Shown: in pieces, positions 21,003 to 29,356 of the stretch
Layout of the letters: every line of letters begins with the position of its first letter
Position numbering within the stretch: position 1 is the stretch's first letter
From: Desulfofundulus luciae
Lineage (GTDB): Bacteria > Bacillota > Desulfotomaculia > Desulfotomaculales > Desulfovirgulaceae
Length of the DNA stretch: 64,000 nt
Direction: 5' to 3'
Assembly (NCBI RefSeq): GCF_030813795.1
Contig: NZ_JAUSUX010000001.1
Location: 1-64,000, forward strand
Notes under the pieces: generated by a model
Seen by the model: only the letters and a program-made list of their open reading frames with translations
Database searches by the model: none
What the model was told of the DNA's origin: nothing
Translations under genes and position numbers: made by a program

Positions 21003-22076
21003 TTGCCGGGAAACGGTTGGTTCCGGCAATGGTTTCAGGTCAGTGCCCTTTATGTTGGCACGGTGATTGGTGCCGGGTTTGCCTCCGGACAGGAAATCAT
21101 GCAGTTCTTTATTATTTATGGAGAAAAAGGGCTCTGGGGCGTCATTTTAGCAACCCTGCTCTTTGGCATACTGGGATTTCAGTTGATGACCTTCACTACG
21201 GCCCTTGGGTGCAGCAGTTACGCGGAACTGCTCCCGCTCTTGACGGGGCGCGGGCTGGCCCGGGTGGTAGATTGGCTGAGCCTGGCCATGTTGCCGGGAG
21301 GACTGGCCGTAATGCTGGCCGGTAGCGGTGCCTTAATCAATGAACAATTCGGCCTTCCCACGGAACTGGGGGCAATGCTGGCCGCACTGATCACGGCCCT
21401 GGTCATTTTGGGCGGGCTGGAAGGGGTACTCGTGGCAAACATGATCCTGGTGCCGGTGAAAGTATGCATTATCGCCCTGGTTTGCCTTCTCGCCGTTATT
21501 CACCACGGCGGGTGGCCTGAGCTTGCGGAAGCAGGCAGGCCACTGGCCGGTGCAGGCCGGCACTGGCTCTGGTCCAGCATACTTTACGTGTCCTACAACA
21601 TGGTTGTGCCGCTGGCCGTATTGTCCTCACTGGGGCGCAGTGTGGAGCAAAGGCCGGGGGTTGTGGGAGGGTTTACCGGCGGGATTGCCCTGGGCATCAC
21701 GGCAACTCTGGTCACCCTGGCGGGGCTGTTTTTTTATCCCCAGATAATACGCTACCAGGTGCCGCTTTTGTGTATTGCCGGCGGCCTCGGGGAAGGCTGG
21801 CGGCATGGGCTGGGTATGTTGATCTGGCTGGCCATTATAACCACCGCCATTGCGGACGCCCATGGCTTTGCCAGCCGGCTGGCTCCCGGCGGGGGCCGGT
21901 CCTACCGCCTGGTGGGTCTGGGGACTATTTTACTCACCCTTCCCCTGGCCAGGATGGATTTTACCCGGCTGGTACAAATACTTTACCCACTGTTTGGTTA
22001 TGCCGGCCTGGTGATCACGGCTGGCCTCCTGATCACGCCCTTTAAGTTAAAGTGGCTCCTCAAGGACTGGAAATAG
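21003..22076 (+). CDS. YkvI-family membrane transporter
   Basis: A highly hydrophobic protein of about 357 residues with roughly ten predicted membrane segments. It begins with the family hallmark YVGTVIGAGFASGQEIMQFF, which resembles the first segment of APC/LeuT-like transporters. Substrate unknown. TTG 21003 has AAAAGGGGG 8 nt upstream; ATG 20982 has no SD. It is divergent from yyaC and followed directly by cvpA. Confidence 0.8.
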   Translation: MPGNGWFRQWFQVSALYVGTVIGAGFASGQEIMQFFIIYGEKGLWGVILATLLFGILGFQLMTFTTALGCSSYAELLPLLTGRGLARVVDWLSLAMLPGGLAVMLAGSGALINEQFGLPTELGAMLAALITALVILGGLEGVLVANMILVPVKVCIIALVCLLAVIHHGGWPELAEAGRPLAGAGRHWLWSSILYVSYNMVVPLAVLSSLGRSVEQRPGVVGGFTGGIALGITATLVTLAGLFFYPQIIRYQVPLLCIAGGLGEGWRHGLGMLIWLAIITTAIADAHGFASRLAPGGGRSYRLVGLGTILLTLPLARMDFTRLVQILYPLFGYAGLVITAGLLITPFKLKWLLKDWK

Positions 22077-22091
22077 GGAGGAATCGGACAG

Positions 22092-22157
22092 GTGATGCGA
22101 GAAAAAAGATCTCCAAAAATAAAACGGGCAAAAAGAAAGGGCGGTTTGGTTTATTGA
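22092..22157 (+). CDS. Possible 21-codon basic leader ORF coupled to cvpA
   Basis: GTG 22092 (or ATG 22095) has GGAGG 10 nt upstream and opens a short frame, MREKRSPKIKRAKRKGGLVY, ending at TGA 22155-22157. The stop overlaps the cvpA TTG start as TTGA. This is the arrangement of translational coupling. The peptide is strongly basic. It could also mark a frameshifted longer N-terminus of cvpA. Confidence 0.35.
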   Translation: MMREKRSPKIKRAKRKGGLVY

Positions 22158-22756
22158 ACTGGCTTGATTTGATTCTGCTGTGGATGATTGGCTGGTCGAC
22201 ATGGCGGGGCGTTCAAACCGGCCTGGTGGCCGGCCTGGCCAGGCTGTGCGGCCTGCTTGTAGGCCTGGTCCTGGCCAGGGAATTTCAGGCCCCCCTGGCG
22301 ACATACCTCAGGCAGCAATGGCCCCTGGAGCAATGGCTTAATTCCTGGATTGCCTCCCCTGCCATTGGTTTGGTTCCCGGGCCCCTGTCGGGATGGAACC
22401 GGTATCTGGCCCAGGGCCTGCTTGAAGTACTGTCATTTGTGGTCATTCTGCTGGTTGTGGCCCGCTTGATCGGATGGCTGGGACAACTACTGGCCGGGGC
22501 AGCCAGGTTCAGCTTTCTCGGTCCCGTGGACCGCGCCGGCGGGCTGTTCCTGGGCATTGTCCGGGGGATCGTGGCGGCGGCTATATTATTGGCCGTGATC
22601 TTTGCCCTTCAGAATGCAGCCAGCTCCTGGCTTCCCGGTGAGCCCTTCCCATGGCTTGCCCGGGCAGTTGAGTCATCTCGCCTGGTTCAATTCCTGACCC
22701 CCGTTGTTGAAGCGTTACAAAAGCTGATACCCGTTTTTATGGCCCGCTATACCTAA
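22154..22756 (+). CDS. CvpA family membrane protein
   Basis: About 200 residues beginning NWLDLILLWMIGWSTWRGVQTGLVAGLARL, split here as NWLDLILLWMIG and TGLVAGLARLCGLLVG; these are the first helices of the CvpA (colicin V production) family. Four membrane segments are visible. The frame extends up to 22052, but family members start near NWLD, and TTG 22154 follows AAAGGGCGG. The function of CvpA proteins is unsettled (peptidoglycan or envelope stress has been suggested). Confidence 0.75.
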   Translation: MNWLDLILLWMIGWSTWRGVQTGLVAGLARLCGLLVGLVLAREFQAPLATYLRQQWPLEQWLNSWIASPAIGLVPGPLSGWNRYLAQGLLEVLSFVVILLVVARLIGWLGQLLAGAARFSFLGPVDRAGGLFLGIVRGIVAAAILLAVIFALQNAASSWLPGEPFPWLARAVESSRLVQFLTPVVEALQKLIPVFMARYT

Positions 22757-22838
22757 AAAAGGGCCATGAAATGCTAAGTTGCCGGCAGTGGGGAAATAAT
22801 ACCTTCGTCTGGAGTACATTGATAGGGGGAGTGAAAAA

Positions 22839-24233
22839 ATGACACAGAACAAAAAGAATCAATCCGGCACAACTCCGGTTTGGGCAAAGCTGAACAGCTC
22901 GGAGCGGGAGGAGGTAATGAACCTGGCGGAAGATTATCGACAGTTCGTCTCCGCCGCTAAGACGGAACGGGAAACCATCGACCTGGCTGTTACGACGGCT
23001 CAAAACAGGGGGTTTGTTCCGCTGGAACAAAGCGCCGCCCTGCAACCGGGAGAGCGGGTTTTTACCACCTGGCGGGGCAAATGCATGGCCATGGCCGTCA
23101 TCGGCAGCGAACCCCTGGAAAAAGGTTTGAACGTTGTGGGCGCCCACGGGGACAGCCCCCGCCTGGATTTAAAACCGATGCCGCTTTACGAAGAGGCGGA
23201 CCTGGCCCTGTTTAAGACCCACTACTACGGGGGGATTAAAAAGTACCACTGGGTTGGCATTCCCCTGGCCCTGCACGGGGTGGTGGTAAAGGAAGACGGG
23301 CAGGTGATCAAAGTAGTCATTGGAGAAAGGGAAACGGACCCGGTCTTTACCATAGCCGACCTGCTCCCCCACCTGGCCAGGGACCAGATGGAGAAAAAAA
23401 TGGGTGAAGGGATTACCGGAGAGGGATTGAGCCTTTTGGTGGGCGGCCTGCCGGTAGCCGGCGGGGAGGTGCAGGAAAAAATCAAGCAAACCGTGCTCGA
23501 TTATCTGAACCGGGAATACGGGTTGCAGGAGGAAGATTTTATCAGCGCGGAAATTGAAGCCGTGCCGGCCTGGCCGGCCCGGGATGTGGGTTTGGATGGG
23601 AGCATGATTGGGGCCTACGGCCAGGATGACCGGGTGAGCGTTTTTACCACCCTGAGGGCCATAGTGGACTTGCCGGCCCCATCGCGAACGGCGGTAGCCC
23701 TCTTCGTGGACAAGGAGGAAATCGGCAGTGTGGGCAATACCGGGATGTACTCGGCCTTTTTCACCAATTTTGTGGCCGAGCTGGCCGCCCGGATTGTTCC
23801 CCGGTACAGTGAGCTGGTTTTGCGACGGATCCTGGCCAGCTCCCGGGCCCTTTCGGCCGATGTGAATGCCGGGCTCGACCCCAATTATCCCGATGTAATG
23901 GATAAACTGAATGCCGCCCGGCTGGGGCACGGCGTGGTTTTGACCAAGTACACGGGCTCCGGAGGTAAAAAGGGGGCCAGCGATGCCCACGCCGAGTTTA
24001 TGGGCCTGGTGCGACACCTGTTTAACCGGCATGGTGTGGCCTGGCAGAGCGGCCTTTTAGGAAAAGTGGATCAGGGGGGCGGCGGTACCATTGCCTATCT
24101 GCTGGCCATGCATGGCATGGACGTGGTGGACTGCGGGGTTCCCCTGCTGGGGATGCATTCACCCTTTGAGGTGGCCCACAAGGTGGACATTTACATGGCT
24201 TACCGGGGATACCGGGCATTCCTCGGGGCTTAA
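22839..24233 (+). CDS. M18 family aminopeptidase
   Basis: A 464-residue zinc aminopeptidase of the M18 (aspartyl aminopeptidase-like) family, cytosolic. Motifs: VVGAHGDSPRLDLKPMPLYE (metal His/Asp), GAYGQDDRVSVFT, LFVDKEEIGSVGNTGMYS (catalytic/metal Glu), ALSADVNAGLDPNY, and the C-terminal GMHSPFEVAHKVD His. M18 enzymes remove acidic or neutral N-terminal residues. The ATG has GGGGGAGTG upstream. The gene is followed by mscS after 18 bp. Confidence 0.92.
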   Translation: MTQNKKNQSGTTPVWAKLNSSEREEVMNLAEDYRQFVSAAKTERETIDLAVTTAQNRGFVPLEQSAALQPGERVFTTWRGKCMAMAVIGSEPLEKGLNVVGAHGDSPRLDLKPMPLYEEADLALFKTHYYGGIKKYHWVGIPLALHGVVVKEDGQVIKVVIGERETDPVFTIADLLPHLARDQMEKKMGEGITGEGLSLLVGGLPVAGGEVQEKIKQTVLDYLNREYGLQEEDFISAEIEAVPAWPARDVGLDGSMIGAYGQDDRVSVFTTLRAIVDLPAPSRTAVALFVDKEEIGSVGNTGMYSAFFTNFVAELAARIVPRYSELVLRRILASSRALSADVNAGLDPNYPDVMDKLNAARLGHGVVLTKYTGSGGKKGASDAHAEFMGLVRHLFNRHGVAWQSGLLGKVDQGGGGTIAYLLAMHGMDVVDCGVPLLGMHSPFEVAHKVDIYMAYRGYRAFLGA

Positions 24234-24251
24234 AGACGGAGGGTCGTTGCC

Positions 24252-25145
24252 ATGGAAAGTATTTTAGGTTCACCAATGATGCAAGTGGTCCTGGCCCAGG
24301 TGGCCGCCGTTGACTGGGGTAAAGTATTAGGTACGGCCATCAAGATTTTACTCATCCTCGTGCTGGCCTTCGTGGTCATGCGCCTGGGCGACGCGGCTGT
24401 GGAACGTTTTTTCAATAACTGGAACAAGATTGGCCCCGTTGACGGCCGGCGGGCACAGACCCTGCGCACCCTGCTGAAAAGCGGCCTTCACTACACCGTC
24501 TACTTTATCGCCATGGTTACCATTTTGAACCTCTTCGGGGTGCGGGTCGAAGCCATCCTGGCCGGGGCCGGCGTGGTGGGCCTGGCCGTTGGCTTTGGCG
24601 CCCAGAACCTGGTCCGGGACGTGATCACCGGGTTTTTTATTCTGCTGGAGGACCAGTTTGCCGTCGGAGACTACATTACCGCGGCCGGGGTAAGCGGTAC
24701 GGTGGAAGAGATGGGCCTGCGGGTGACCCGCCTGCGGGATTTTGGCGGGGAACTGCACATCATCCCTAACGGCCAGATTACTCAGGTCACCAATCACAGC
24801 CGGGGCAATATGCGGGCCCTGGTGGAAGTGGGCGTTGCCTACGAGGAAGACCTGGACCGCGTTACGGCTGTGCTGCAACAGGTCTGCGAGCAGGCTGCCC
24901 GGGACATGGCCGATATCATAGCCGAAGGCCCCCATGTGCTGGGGGTGGTAAATTTCGGTCAATCGGATGTGGTGTTCAGGATCATTGCCTACACCAAACC
25001 CATGCAGCAATGGTATGTGGAGCGGGAGCTGCGGCGCCGGATCAAAGAAGCCTTTGACCGGGAAGGCATCGAAATACCTTATCCCAGGCGGGTGGTGTTG
25101 AGCATGAGCGGAGGTGCAAGGCGTGATCAGGTATCAGGTTGGTGA
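24252..25145 (+). CDS. mscS: Small-conductance mechanosensitive channel (MscS)
   Basis: A 297-residue MscS-type channel. Three N-terminal membrane segments (about 14-42, 78-102, 106-130) end in the pore helix AGAGVVGLAVGFGAQNLVRD, with the family Gly/Ala packing pattern, followed by the beta domain FAVGDYI and LHIIPNGQI. It releases solutes on hypo-osmotic shock. The SD is GGAGGG, 8 nt from the ATG. The C-terminus overlaps the DUF951 gene by 23 bp. Confidence 0.93.
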   Translation: MESILGSPMMQVVLAQVAAVDWGKVLGTAIKILLILVLAFVVMRLGDAAVERFFNNWNKIGPVDGRRAQTLRTLLKSGLHYTVYFIAMVTILNLFGVRVEAILAGAGVVGLAVGFGAQNLVRDVITGFFILLEDQFAVGDYITAAGVSGTVEEMGLRVTRLRDFGGELHIIPNGQITQVTNHSRGNMRALVEVGVAYEEDLDRVTAVLQQVCEQAARDMADIIAEGPHVLGVVNFGQSDVVFRIIAYTKPMQQWYVERELRRRIKEAFDREGIEIPYPRRVVLSMSGGARRDQVSGW

Positions 25146-25332
25146 TGTGGTAAGAACGCGCAAGCCCCACCCCTGCGGAGGTGACCAATGGGAAGTGATG
25201 CGCACCGGGATCGATTTTCGTATCAGGTGCCTCACCTGCGGGCGGGTGGTCATGATCCCCCGGCCGAAGTTCGAAAAAAGCGTGCGGGCAATTGTGCGCT
25301 CGGGTCGGGATGATAATCAAACAGGAAAATAA
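25123..25332 (+). CDS. DUF951 (YyzM-like) small protein
   Basis: About 69 residues: MIRYQVGDVVRTRKPHPCGG then DQWEV, RTGIDFRIRCLTCGRVVMIPR. HPCGG and CLTCG give Cys residues of a probable zinc-binding fold. This family (YyzM in Bacillus) lies near the rpsF operon in many Firmicutes. GTG 25123 has GGAGGTGC upstream. Function unknown. Confidence 0.88.
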   Translation: MIRYQVGDVVRTRKPHPCGGDQWEVMRTGIDFRIRCLTCGRVVMIPRPKFEKSVRAIVRSGRDDNQTGK

Positions 25333-25403
25333 TGGGCTATACTATTTGCTCCATAGAGAACCGGATCTCTTCTCGGGGCCAAGGTATCTGAGATTGTACA
25401 GAA

Positions 25404-25685
25404 TGGCTGCAGGTTGAGTTATCCCCACATTCCAACTACCCTGTTTTGGCTCCCGCTCGCTCCGGTGAGCCTCGCGGGCCAAACTAGTGCTCAGCTCAAA
25501 GCTCCGGCAGGCTTCCCGGCAAATTCGGCATCCTGCCTCAGTTGCCGGCCTCGGGCATCCAGCCCTCGGGCCTGCCTTCGCTTTTCGCCTCGCAAAGTTT
25601 GGCTGGCCGCTCGGCTCAAGTCGCTCGCTACCGAACCAAAACAGGGGCTTTAAAAAACTGGGGATACTTCAGTGGCTGCAGGTTG
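25404..25685. repeat. Inverted-repeat element flanked by 13-bp direct repeats
   Basis: The direct repeat TGGCTGCAGGTTG occurs at 25404-25416 and 25673-25685. Inside lie matching inverted arms: TATCCCCA (25420-25427) with TGGGGATA (25659-25666), and CCCTGTTTTGG (25439-25449) with CCAAAACAGGG (25636-25646), separated by 11 and 12 bp. The ~185-bp core is GC-rich, has further internal inverted pieces (GGCCAAAC/GTTTGGC) and no credible gene. It looks like a small non-autonomous mobile element (MITE-like). It ends exactly at the rpsF promoter. Confidence 0.6.
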
Positions 25686-25714
25686 TTGCTATTTGGACAT
25701 TATTATGCTATAAT
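25686..25714 (+). promoter_or_regulatory. rpsF operon promoter
   Basis: -35 TTGCTA (25686-25691), 17-bp spacer, perfect -10 TATAAT (25709-25714). The -35 box starts on the base after the right direct repeat of the upstream element. Confidence 0.7.
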
Positions 25715-25744
25715 CTTCAAGTCAAATTTTTAACGTCATCCGCC

Positions 25745-25776
25745 CTGCTCTACCCCCAGGAGGGTAGGGCCAGCAG
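25745..25776 (+). promoter_or_regulatory. Hairpin in rpsF leader, candidate S6:S18 autoregulatory site
   Basis: CTGCT (25745-25749) pairs with AGCAG (25772-25776) and CTACCC (25750-25755) with GGGTAG (25762-25767), leaving a 4-nt GGCC bulge on the 3' side. A stem with a one-sided bulge just upstream of rpsF fits the general form of known S6:S18 leader motifs, but I cannot confirm the consensus from the sequence alone. Confidence 0.4.
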
Positions 25777-25799
25777 TCCAAAGGGAGGAGGTGTGTTCA

Positions 25800-26087
25800 G
25801 TGCGCAGCTATGAATGTGTTTTCATTCTGCGCCCGGATCTTGACGATGAAAGGGCCGGCGAGGTGGCGGAAAAGTTCAAATCTCTCGTAGAAAACCATGG
25901 CGGGGAAGTCACCAGGCTGGAGAAATGGGGCAAGCGCCGCCTGGCCTACGAAATCGCCCACACCCGGGAAGGCCTGTACATGATCATGCATTTCAATGCC
26001 GCTCCGGAGGTGGCCCAGGAGCTGGACCGGGTACTCAAGATCACGGAAGACGTGCTGCGTCACATCATTGTGCGCCAGGCGGCTTAA
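25800..26087 (+). CDS. rpsF: 30S ribosomal protein S6
   Basis: The 95-residue product starts [17 protein letters not shown] and contains [20 protein letters not shown] and LRHIIVR, the S6 signature. S6 binds S18 on the platform of the small subunit. GTG 25800 has GGGAGGAGGTG upstream; the frame extends three codons further without a start of its own. It is first gene of rpsF-ssb-rpsR. Confidence 0.96.
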   Translation: MRSYECVFILRPDLDDERAGEVAEKFKSLVENHGGEVTRLEKWGKRRLAYEIAHTREGLYMIMHFNAAPEVAQELDRVLKITEDVLRHIIVRQAA

Positions 26088-26165
26088 AAAATCTCCCGAC
26101 AACCGACCGGTTTTAAAAACCGGCCTGCCCTGCCGGGGGGAGAATAAAACCGAGGCGGTGGAAAG

Positions 26166-26585
26166 ATGCTCAATAAAATCATTCTAATCGGGCGACTGGT
26201 CAGGGAGCCCGAACTGCGGTACACGCCCAGCGGTGTGGCGGTGGCCAGATTTACCATAGCGGTGGACCGCCCCTTTGCCAACCGGCAGGGGGAGCGGGAG
26301 ACTGATTTTATTGACATCGTGGTCTGGCAGAAGCAGGCGGAAATTTGTACGCAGTACCTGGGTAAAGGTCGGTTGGTGGCCGTGGAAGGCCGCCTGCAGA
26401 TCCGTTCCTATGACGACAGCCAGGGAGTGCGGCGCAAGGCGGCCGAAGTGGTGGCCGAACAGGTGCGCTTCCTGGACCGGCCCCGGGAGGGCCAGGCTAC
26501 TATAGGCGCCGGGAGCAATGACATTGCACTGGCTGAAAGTGGATACAGCGAAGTTAACTTCAGCGAGGACGATATACCCTTTTAA
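26166..26585 (+). CDS. ssb: Single-stranded DNA-binding protein
   Basis: A 139-residue SSB: MLNKIILIGRLVREPELRYT, FTIAVDRPFANRQGERETDF and the OB-fold end, then a short linker and the acidic C-terminal tail ending EDDIPF, which recruits replication and repair proteins. It lies in the standard place between rpsF and rpsR. A small palindrome (26107-26123) lies in the rpsF-ssb gap. Confidence 0.96.
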   Translation: MLNKIILIGRLVREPELRYTPSGVAVARFTIAVDRPFANRQGERETDFIDIVVWQKQAEICTQYLGKGRLVAVEGRLQIRSYDDSQGVRRKAAEVVAEQVRFLDRPREGQATIGAGSNDIALAESGYSEVNFSEDDIPF

Positions 26586-26611
26586 AAGCTATGCGGTAAG
26601 GGGTGACTTCA

Positions 26612-26845
26612 TTGGCGAAGAGGGAAAGGGGACGCCGGGGCAAGAAACGCATTTGCAACTTCTGCGTGGATAAAATAGACATTATCGATTACAAGGATGT
26701 ACCCCGGCTGAAAAAATACATTACCGAGCGGGGTAAGATTTTACCCCGGCGCATATCCGGGAACTGTGCCCGGCACCAGCGGATGCTGACCGTGGCCATT
26801 AAAAGGGCGCGAAACATAGCCCTCCTGCCTTTTACAGCCGAGTAA
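26612..26845 (+). CDS. rpsR: 30S ribosomal protein S18 (zinc-binding form)
   Basis: The 77-residue product begins [20 protein letters not shown] and ends [11 protein letters not shown]. Cys-X2-Cys (CNFC) plus C-A-R-H (GNCARH) indicate the C+ form with a zinc site. TTG 26612 follows AAGGGGTGA; an upstream GTG (26603) lies inside the SD. Last gene of the operon; a terminator follows. Confidence 0.95.
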   Translation: MAKRERGRRGKKRICNFCVDKIDIIDYKDVPRLKKYITERGKILPRRISGNCARHQRMLTVAIKRARNIALLPFTAE

Positions 26846-26851
26846 AACACG

Positions 26852-26880
26852 AAGGGGAACTGCCGGTTCCCCTTAATTTA
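26852..26880 (+). terminator. Terminator after rpsR
   Basis: AAGGGGAAC (26852-26860) pairs with GTTCCCCTT (26866-26874), followed by AATTTATTT. The 180 bp after it, up to the next gene, show no gene. Confidence 0.7.
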
Positions 26881-27062
26881 TTTGCGCCTGCTTAAGTTCT
26901 GTCTTTTATGTTAGAGAGTTGCTCCGTCATCAAAAGGTACCTGCCTTTAAAATGCCCTGCCAGCGAGGCCAGCAAATAACAGGCCCAAGTTAAGTGAAGG
27001 GGGCAGGAAAAGCAAGGTCGCTTCGCGAATTTACACCTGGATTACGCTAAGGGGGGCAGCCC

Positions 27063-27386
27063 ATGTTCGGACCCCATCACCATCATGATACGGATATCGC
27101 CAAAAACATACGGGTAATTGAGTGGTTGAAGGCAGATTTACTGGCTTCCCTCTCTGCTTTGTTCAAAGCCATGCTGCGGGGTAATGAAGAACGGCTCATG
27201 GACGCCTTTAGCAGCATTATTATTACCTGTTACGTACTGGGGCGCCGGCTGGGGATTAGCTTTACCCGGATGGATCTCAAGCTGGAGTCCAAACTGCGCC
27301 AGGGTATAGAAGAGGAACACGAAATGGAACGGTGGTACGGGGATCTCTCCGCCCTGCTGGCCCACCTGGTAGAAAAAAAGAGGTGA
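27063..27386 (+). CDS. MazG-like small protein
   Basis: A 107-residue protein with a His-rich start (FGPHHHHD) and then helices IAKNIRVIEWLKADLLASL, LFKAMLRGNEERLMDAFSSI and YVLGRRLGISFTRMD. This matches the short MazG-like family of spore-forming Firmicutes, which resembles all-alpha NTP pyrophosphohydrolases. No convincing complete EExxD metal motif is visible, so catalytic activity is uncertain. It is coupled to the downstream YybS-type gene (4 bp gap). Confidence 0.7.
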   Translation: MFGPHHHHDTDIAKNIRVIEWLKADLLASLSALFKAMLRGNEERLMDAFSSIIITCYVLGRRLGISFTRMDLKLESKLRQGIEEEHEMERWYGDLSALLAHLVEKKR

Positions 27387-27390
27387 TCCC

Positions 27391-28371
27391 TTGGGTTCCC
27401 GGTTGCGCCATGACGCTCTGGTGGAGGGGGCGTTTTTTGCCGGCCTGACGGTGGTCATCGCCCTCCTTGGTCTTTTTATGCCACCGCTGTTTCTTTTGAG
27501 CAACCTCATCACCCCCTTGCCCCTGGCCGTGCTTGTGCGGAGGCAGGATCTCAAAACCGGTGCCTTAGCCCTGGCGGTGGCGACGGCGCTTTTATTCGTG
27601 CTTTACGGGCGACCGGTTACCGTGCTGATGCTGGTCATCCAGCTGGGCCCCCTGGGCCTTTTACTGGGGCTGCTTTTTAAAAACCACGTGCGGGCCGGTC
27701 CTGCCGTAGCGGTAGCCGCCGTGGTTGCGGCCGGGTTGACCCTGGTGACCCTTGTTTTGGGCTTTTTAATTACGGGTATTAATCCCCTGGCCATCGGGTC
27801 CCAGATGCACCAGGACGCAGACCATCTCCTCGGGTGGTACCGCCAGCAGGGCTTTATCGAGCCGGGGATGGAAGAGGAGCTGCGCCGCCTGCTCCAGGAA
27901 ATGATGCAGCTGGCCGCTCTTTTGCTGCCGGCTAACCTGGTTATCTGGTCACTGGTTTCCACCTTCATCACCTATTACCTGGGGCAAGTGGTTTTCCGGC
28001 GCCTGGGATACGTGGTTACGCCCCTGCCTCCTTTCAGACAATGGCAATTTCCCTGGTACCTTGTGTGGGTCCTGATCCTGGGGCTGGCCTTTTTCATGGG
28101 GGGTGATGCCCTGGGGAAGCAAGTTTTTTCCGCTATCGGAAAGAACCTTTTATACATTGGGGCTTTTCTTTACCTGGTTCTGGGGTTGGCTGTGGTCAGC
28201 TTTTATTTTGCCCGCTGGCAGCTCTCCAGGGCGGTAAAAATCCTGCTGGCCGTGACCCTGCTGCTGTACTGGCCCTTTGCAGTCCTTATGCTGATCACCC
28301 TGGGTTTACTGGATTCCCTGTTGAATATCAGGCATTCAGGTCGTCACGGTGATAAAGGAGGGGATAAATAA
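27391..28371 (+). CDS. YybS-type (DUF2232) membrane protein
   Basis: A 326-residue polytopic membrane protein with about eight hydrophobic segments, starting GAFFAGLTVVIALLGLF and with LPLAVLVRRQDLKTGA. Length, topology and position directly before rplI fit the DUF2232/YybS family. It ends TAATG, overlapping the rplI start codon. In Bacillus gdpP (c-di-AMP phosphodiesterase) normally lies between yybS and rplI; it is absent here. Confidence 0.8.
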   Translation: MGSRLRHDALVEGAFFAGLTVVIALLGLFMPPLFLLSNLITPLPLAVLVRRQDLKTGALALAVATALLFVLYGRPVTVLMLVIQLGPLGLLLGLLFKNHVRAGPAVAVAAVVAAGLTLVTLVLGFLITGINPLAIGSQMHQDADHLLGWYRQQGFIEPGMEEELRRLLQEMMQLAALLLPANLVIWSLVSTFITYYLGQVVFRRLGYVVTPLPPFRQWQFPWYLVWVLILGLAFFMGGDALGKQVFSAIGKNLLYIGAFLYLVLGLAVVSFYFARWQLSRAVKILLAVTLLLYWPFAVLMLITLGLLDSLLNIRHSGRHGDKGGDK

Positions 28372-28820
28372 TGAAGGTTATCTTGCTGGAAGACGTGAAA
28401 AATCTCGGCCCCAGGGGTGCCGTGGTGAATGTTAGCGACGGCTATGCCCGGAACTTTTTAATACCCCGGCGGCTGGCGGTGGAGGCTTCGCCGGGGAAAA
28501 TGAAGGAGCTGGCCCAGCAAAAGGCCGTCGAGGCCAGGAAAAAGGAAGAGGCCGAGGCACGGGCCAGGGAGCTGGCCGCCCGGCTGGATGGGCTCACCGT
28601 ACAGGTAAAGGCAAAGGTCGGCGAGGGCGGCCGGTTGTTTGGCGCGGTAAACAGCAAGGATATCGCCGAAGCCCTGGAACGGCAGCACCAGATTGCCGTA
28701 GACAAGAAAAAGATCCTGCTCAAGGAACCCATCAAACAGCTGGGTGAACAAACCCTGGTGGTTAAACTTCACCCCAACGTACAGGCACAGGTCAAGGTAG
28801 CAGTAATTCCCGCAGAATAA
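28371..28820 (+). CDS. rplI: 50S ribosomal protein L9
   Basis: The 149-residue L9 begins MKVILLEDVKNLGPRGAVVN and has DGYARNFLIPRRLAVEAS (RNA-binding N-domain), the long connecting helix (KMKELAQQKAVEARKKEEAE) and the C-domain with GGRLFGAVNSKDIAEAL. It has a good SD (AAAGGAGGGGAT) within the end of the upstream gene. About 700 bp without a gene follow before lonC, carrying the 96-bp repeats. Confidence 0.97.
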   Translation: MKVILLEDVKNLGPRGAVVNVSDGYARNFLIPRRLAVEASPGKMKELAQQKAVEARKKEEAEARARELAARLDGLTVQVKAKVGEGGRLFGAVNSKDIAEALERQHQIAVDKKKILLKEPIKQLGEQTLVVKLHPNVQAQVKVAVIPAE

Positions 28821-28911
28821 TGGTAAATATTTCAGTAAAACCGTTATGAGGAGGATGCGGCGCTGTCCGGAGCGAACGACGCAGCACACGCCGGTAACAG
28901 CACCCGGTGAA

Positions 28912-29007
28912 CCCAGCACTCACTGGCAATAAAGCTCTTTCCAAGCCTGCTGTGACAAGATAGTAAGTTGTAATCTTTCCAGTATAGCATTTTCAGTGAG
29001 TGCTGGG
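28912..29007. repeat. 96-bp palindrome-ended repeat, copy 1
   Basis: The element starts CCCAGCACTCACTG and ends CAGTGAGTGCTGGG, a perfect 14-bp terminal inverted repeat. The interior is AT-rich and carries GACAAGATAGTAAGT and CTTTCCAGTATA, shared with copy 2. No obvious target duplication flanks it. No gene is visible in it. Confidence 0.85.
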
Positions 29008-29122
29008 CGGCTCGGCTCTCGAGGACGCCAAACGAAAGCAAATGGAAGAACACCTGTTGGTGACACATCGGGCAGTTTAATATGGTCGGGAGGTAATAGT
29101 GTCGATGGTAATCCGCAGAAGA

Positions 29123-29218
29123 CCCAGCACTCACCGGCAATGATGTTCTTTCTAAGCTTGCTGTAACAAGATAGTAAGTGCAGAGCTTTCCAGTATAACT
29201 TTTTCAGTGAGTGCTGGG
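29123..29218. repeat. 96-bp palindrome-ended repeat, copy 2
   Basis: Same length and ends as copy 1 (CCCAGCACTCACCG ... CAGTGAGTGCTGGG). The interior is about four-fifths identical to copy 1 by eye, with no length change. The terminal pairing has one mismatch. Confidence 0.85.
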
Positions 29219-29234
29219 CGGCCCGAAGCGAGTA

Positions 29235-29295
29235 TGGCAGCGGCATCGATTGTTTTTAGGCAATGCAAGCTTTTTCGGATGCCGCTGCGGCGAGA
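29235..29295. other. Hairpin in spacer between repeat copies 2 and 3
   Basis: GGCAGCGGCATC near 29235-29246 pairs with GATGCCGCTGC near 29278-29288 around an AT-rich loop. The surrounding spacer has no supported gene. It adds to the dense secondary structure of the rplI-lonC gap. Confidence 0.5.
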
Positions 29296-29356
29296 ATTAT
29301 TAGCTTTTGCGATAGATACTATTCTTGTCGGCGCGGAGCACTGGAGTGAGCGGGGA

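Noticed and set aside
25414-25813. Short plus-strand frames in the inverted-repeat element
   Set aside because: No ribosome-binding sites and composition explained by the repeat; the region ends in promoter and leader of rpsF.
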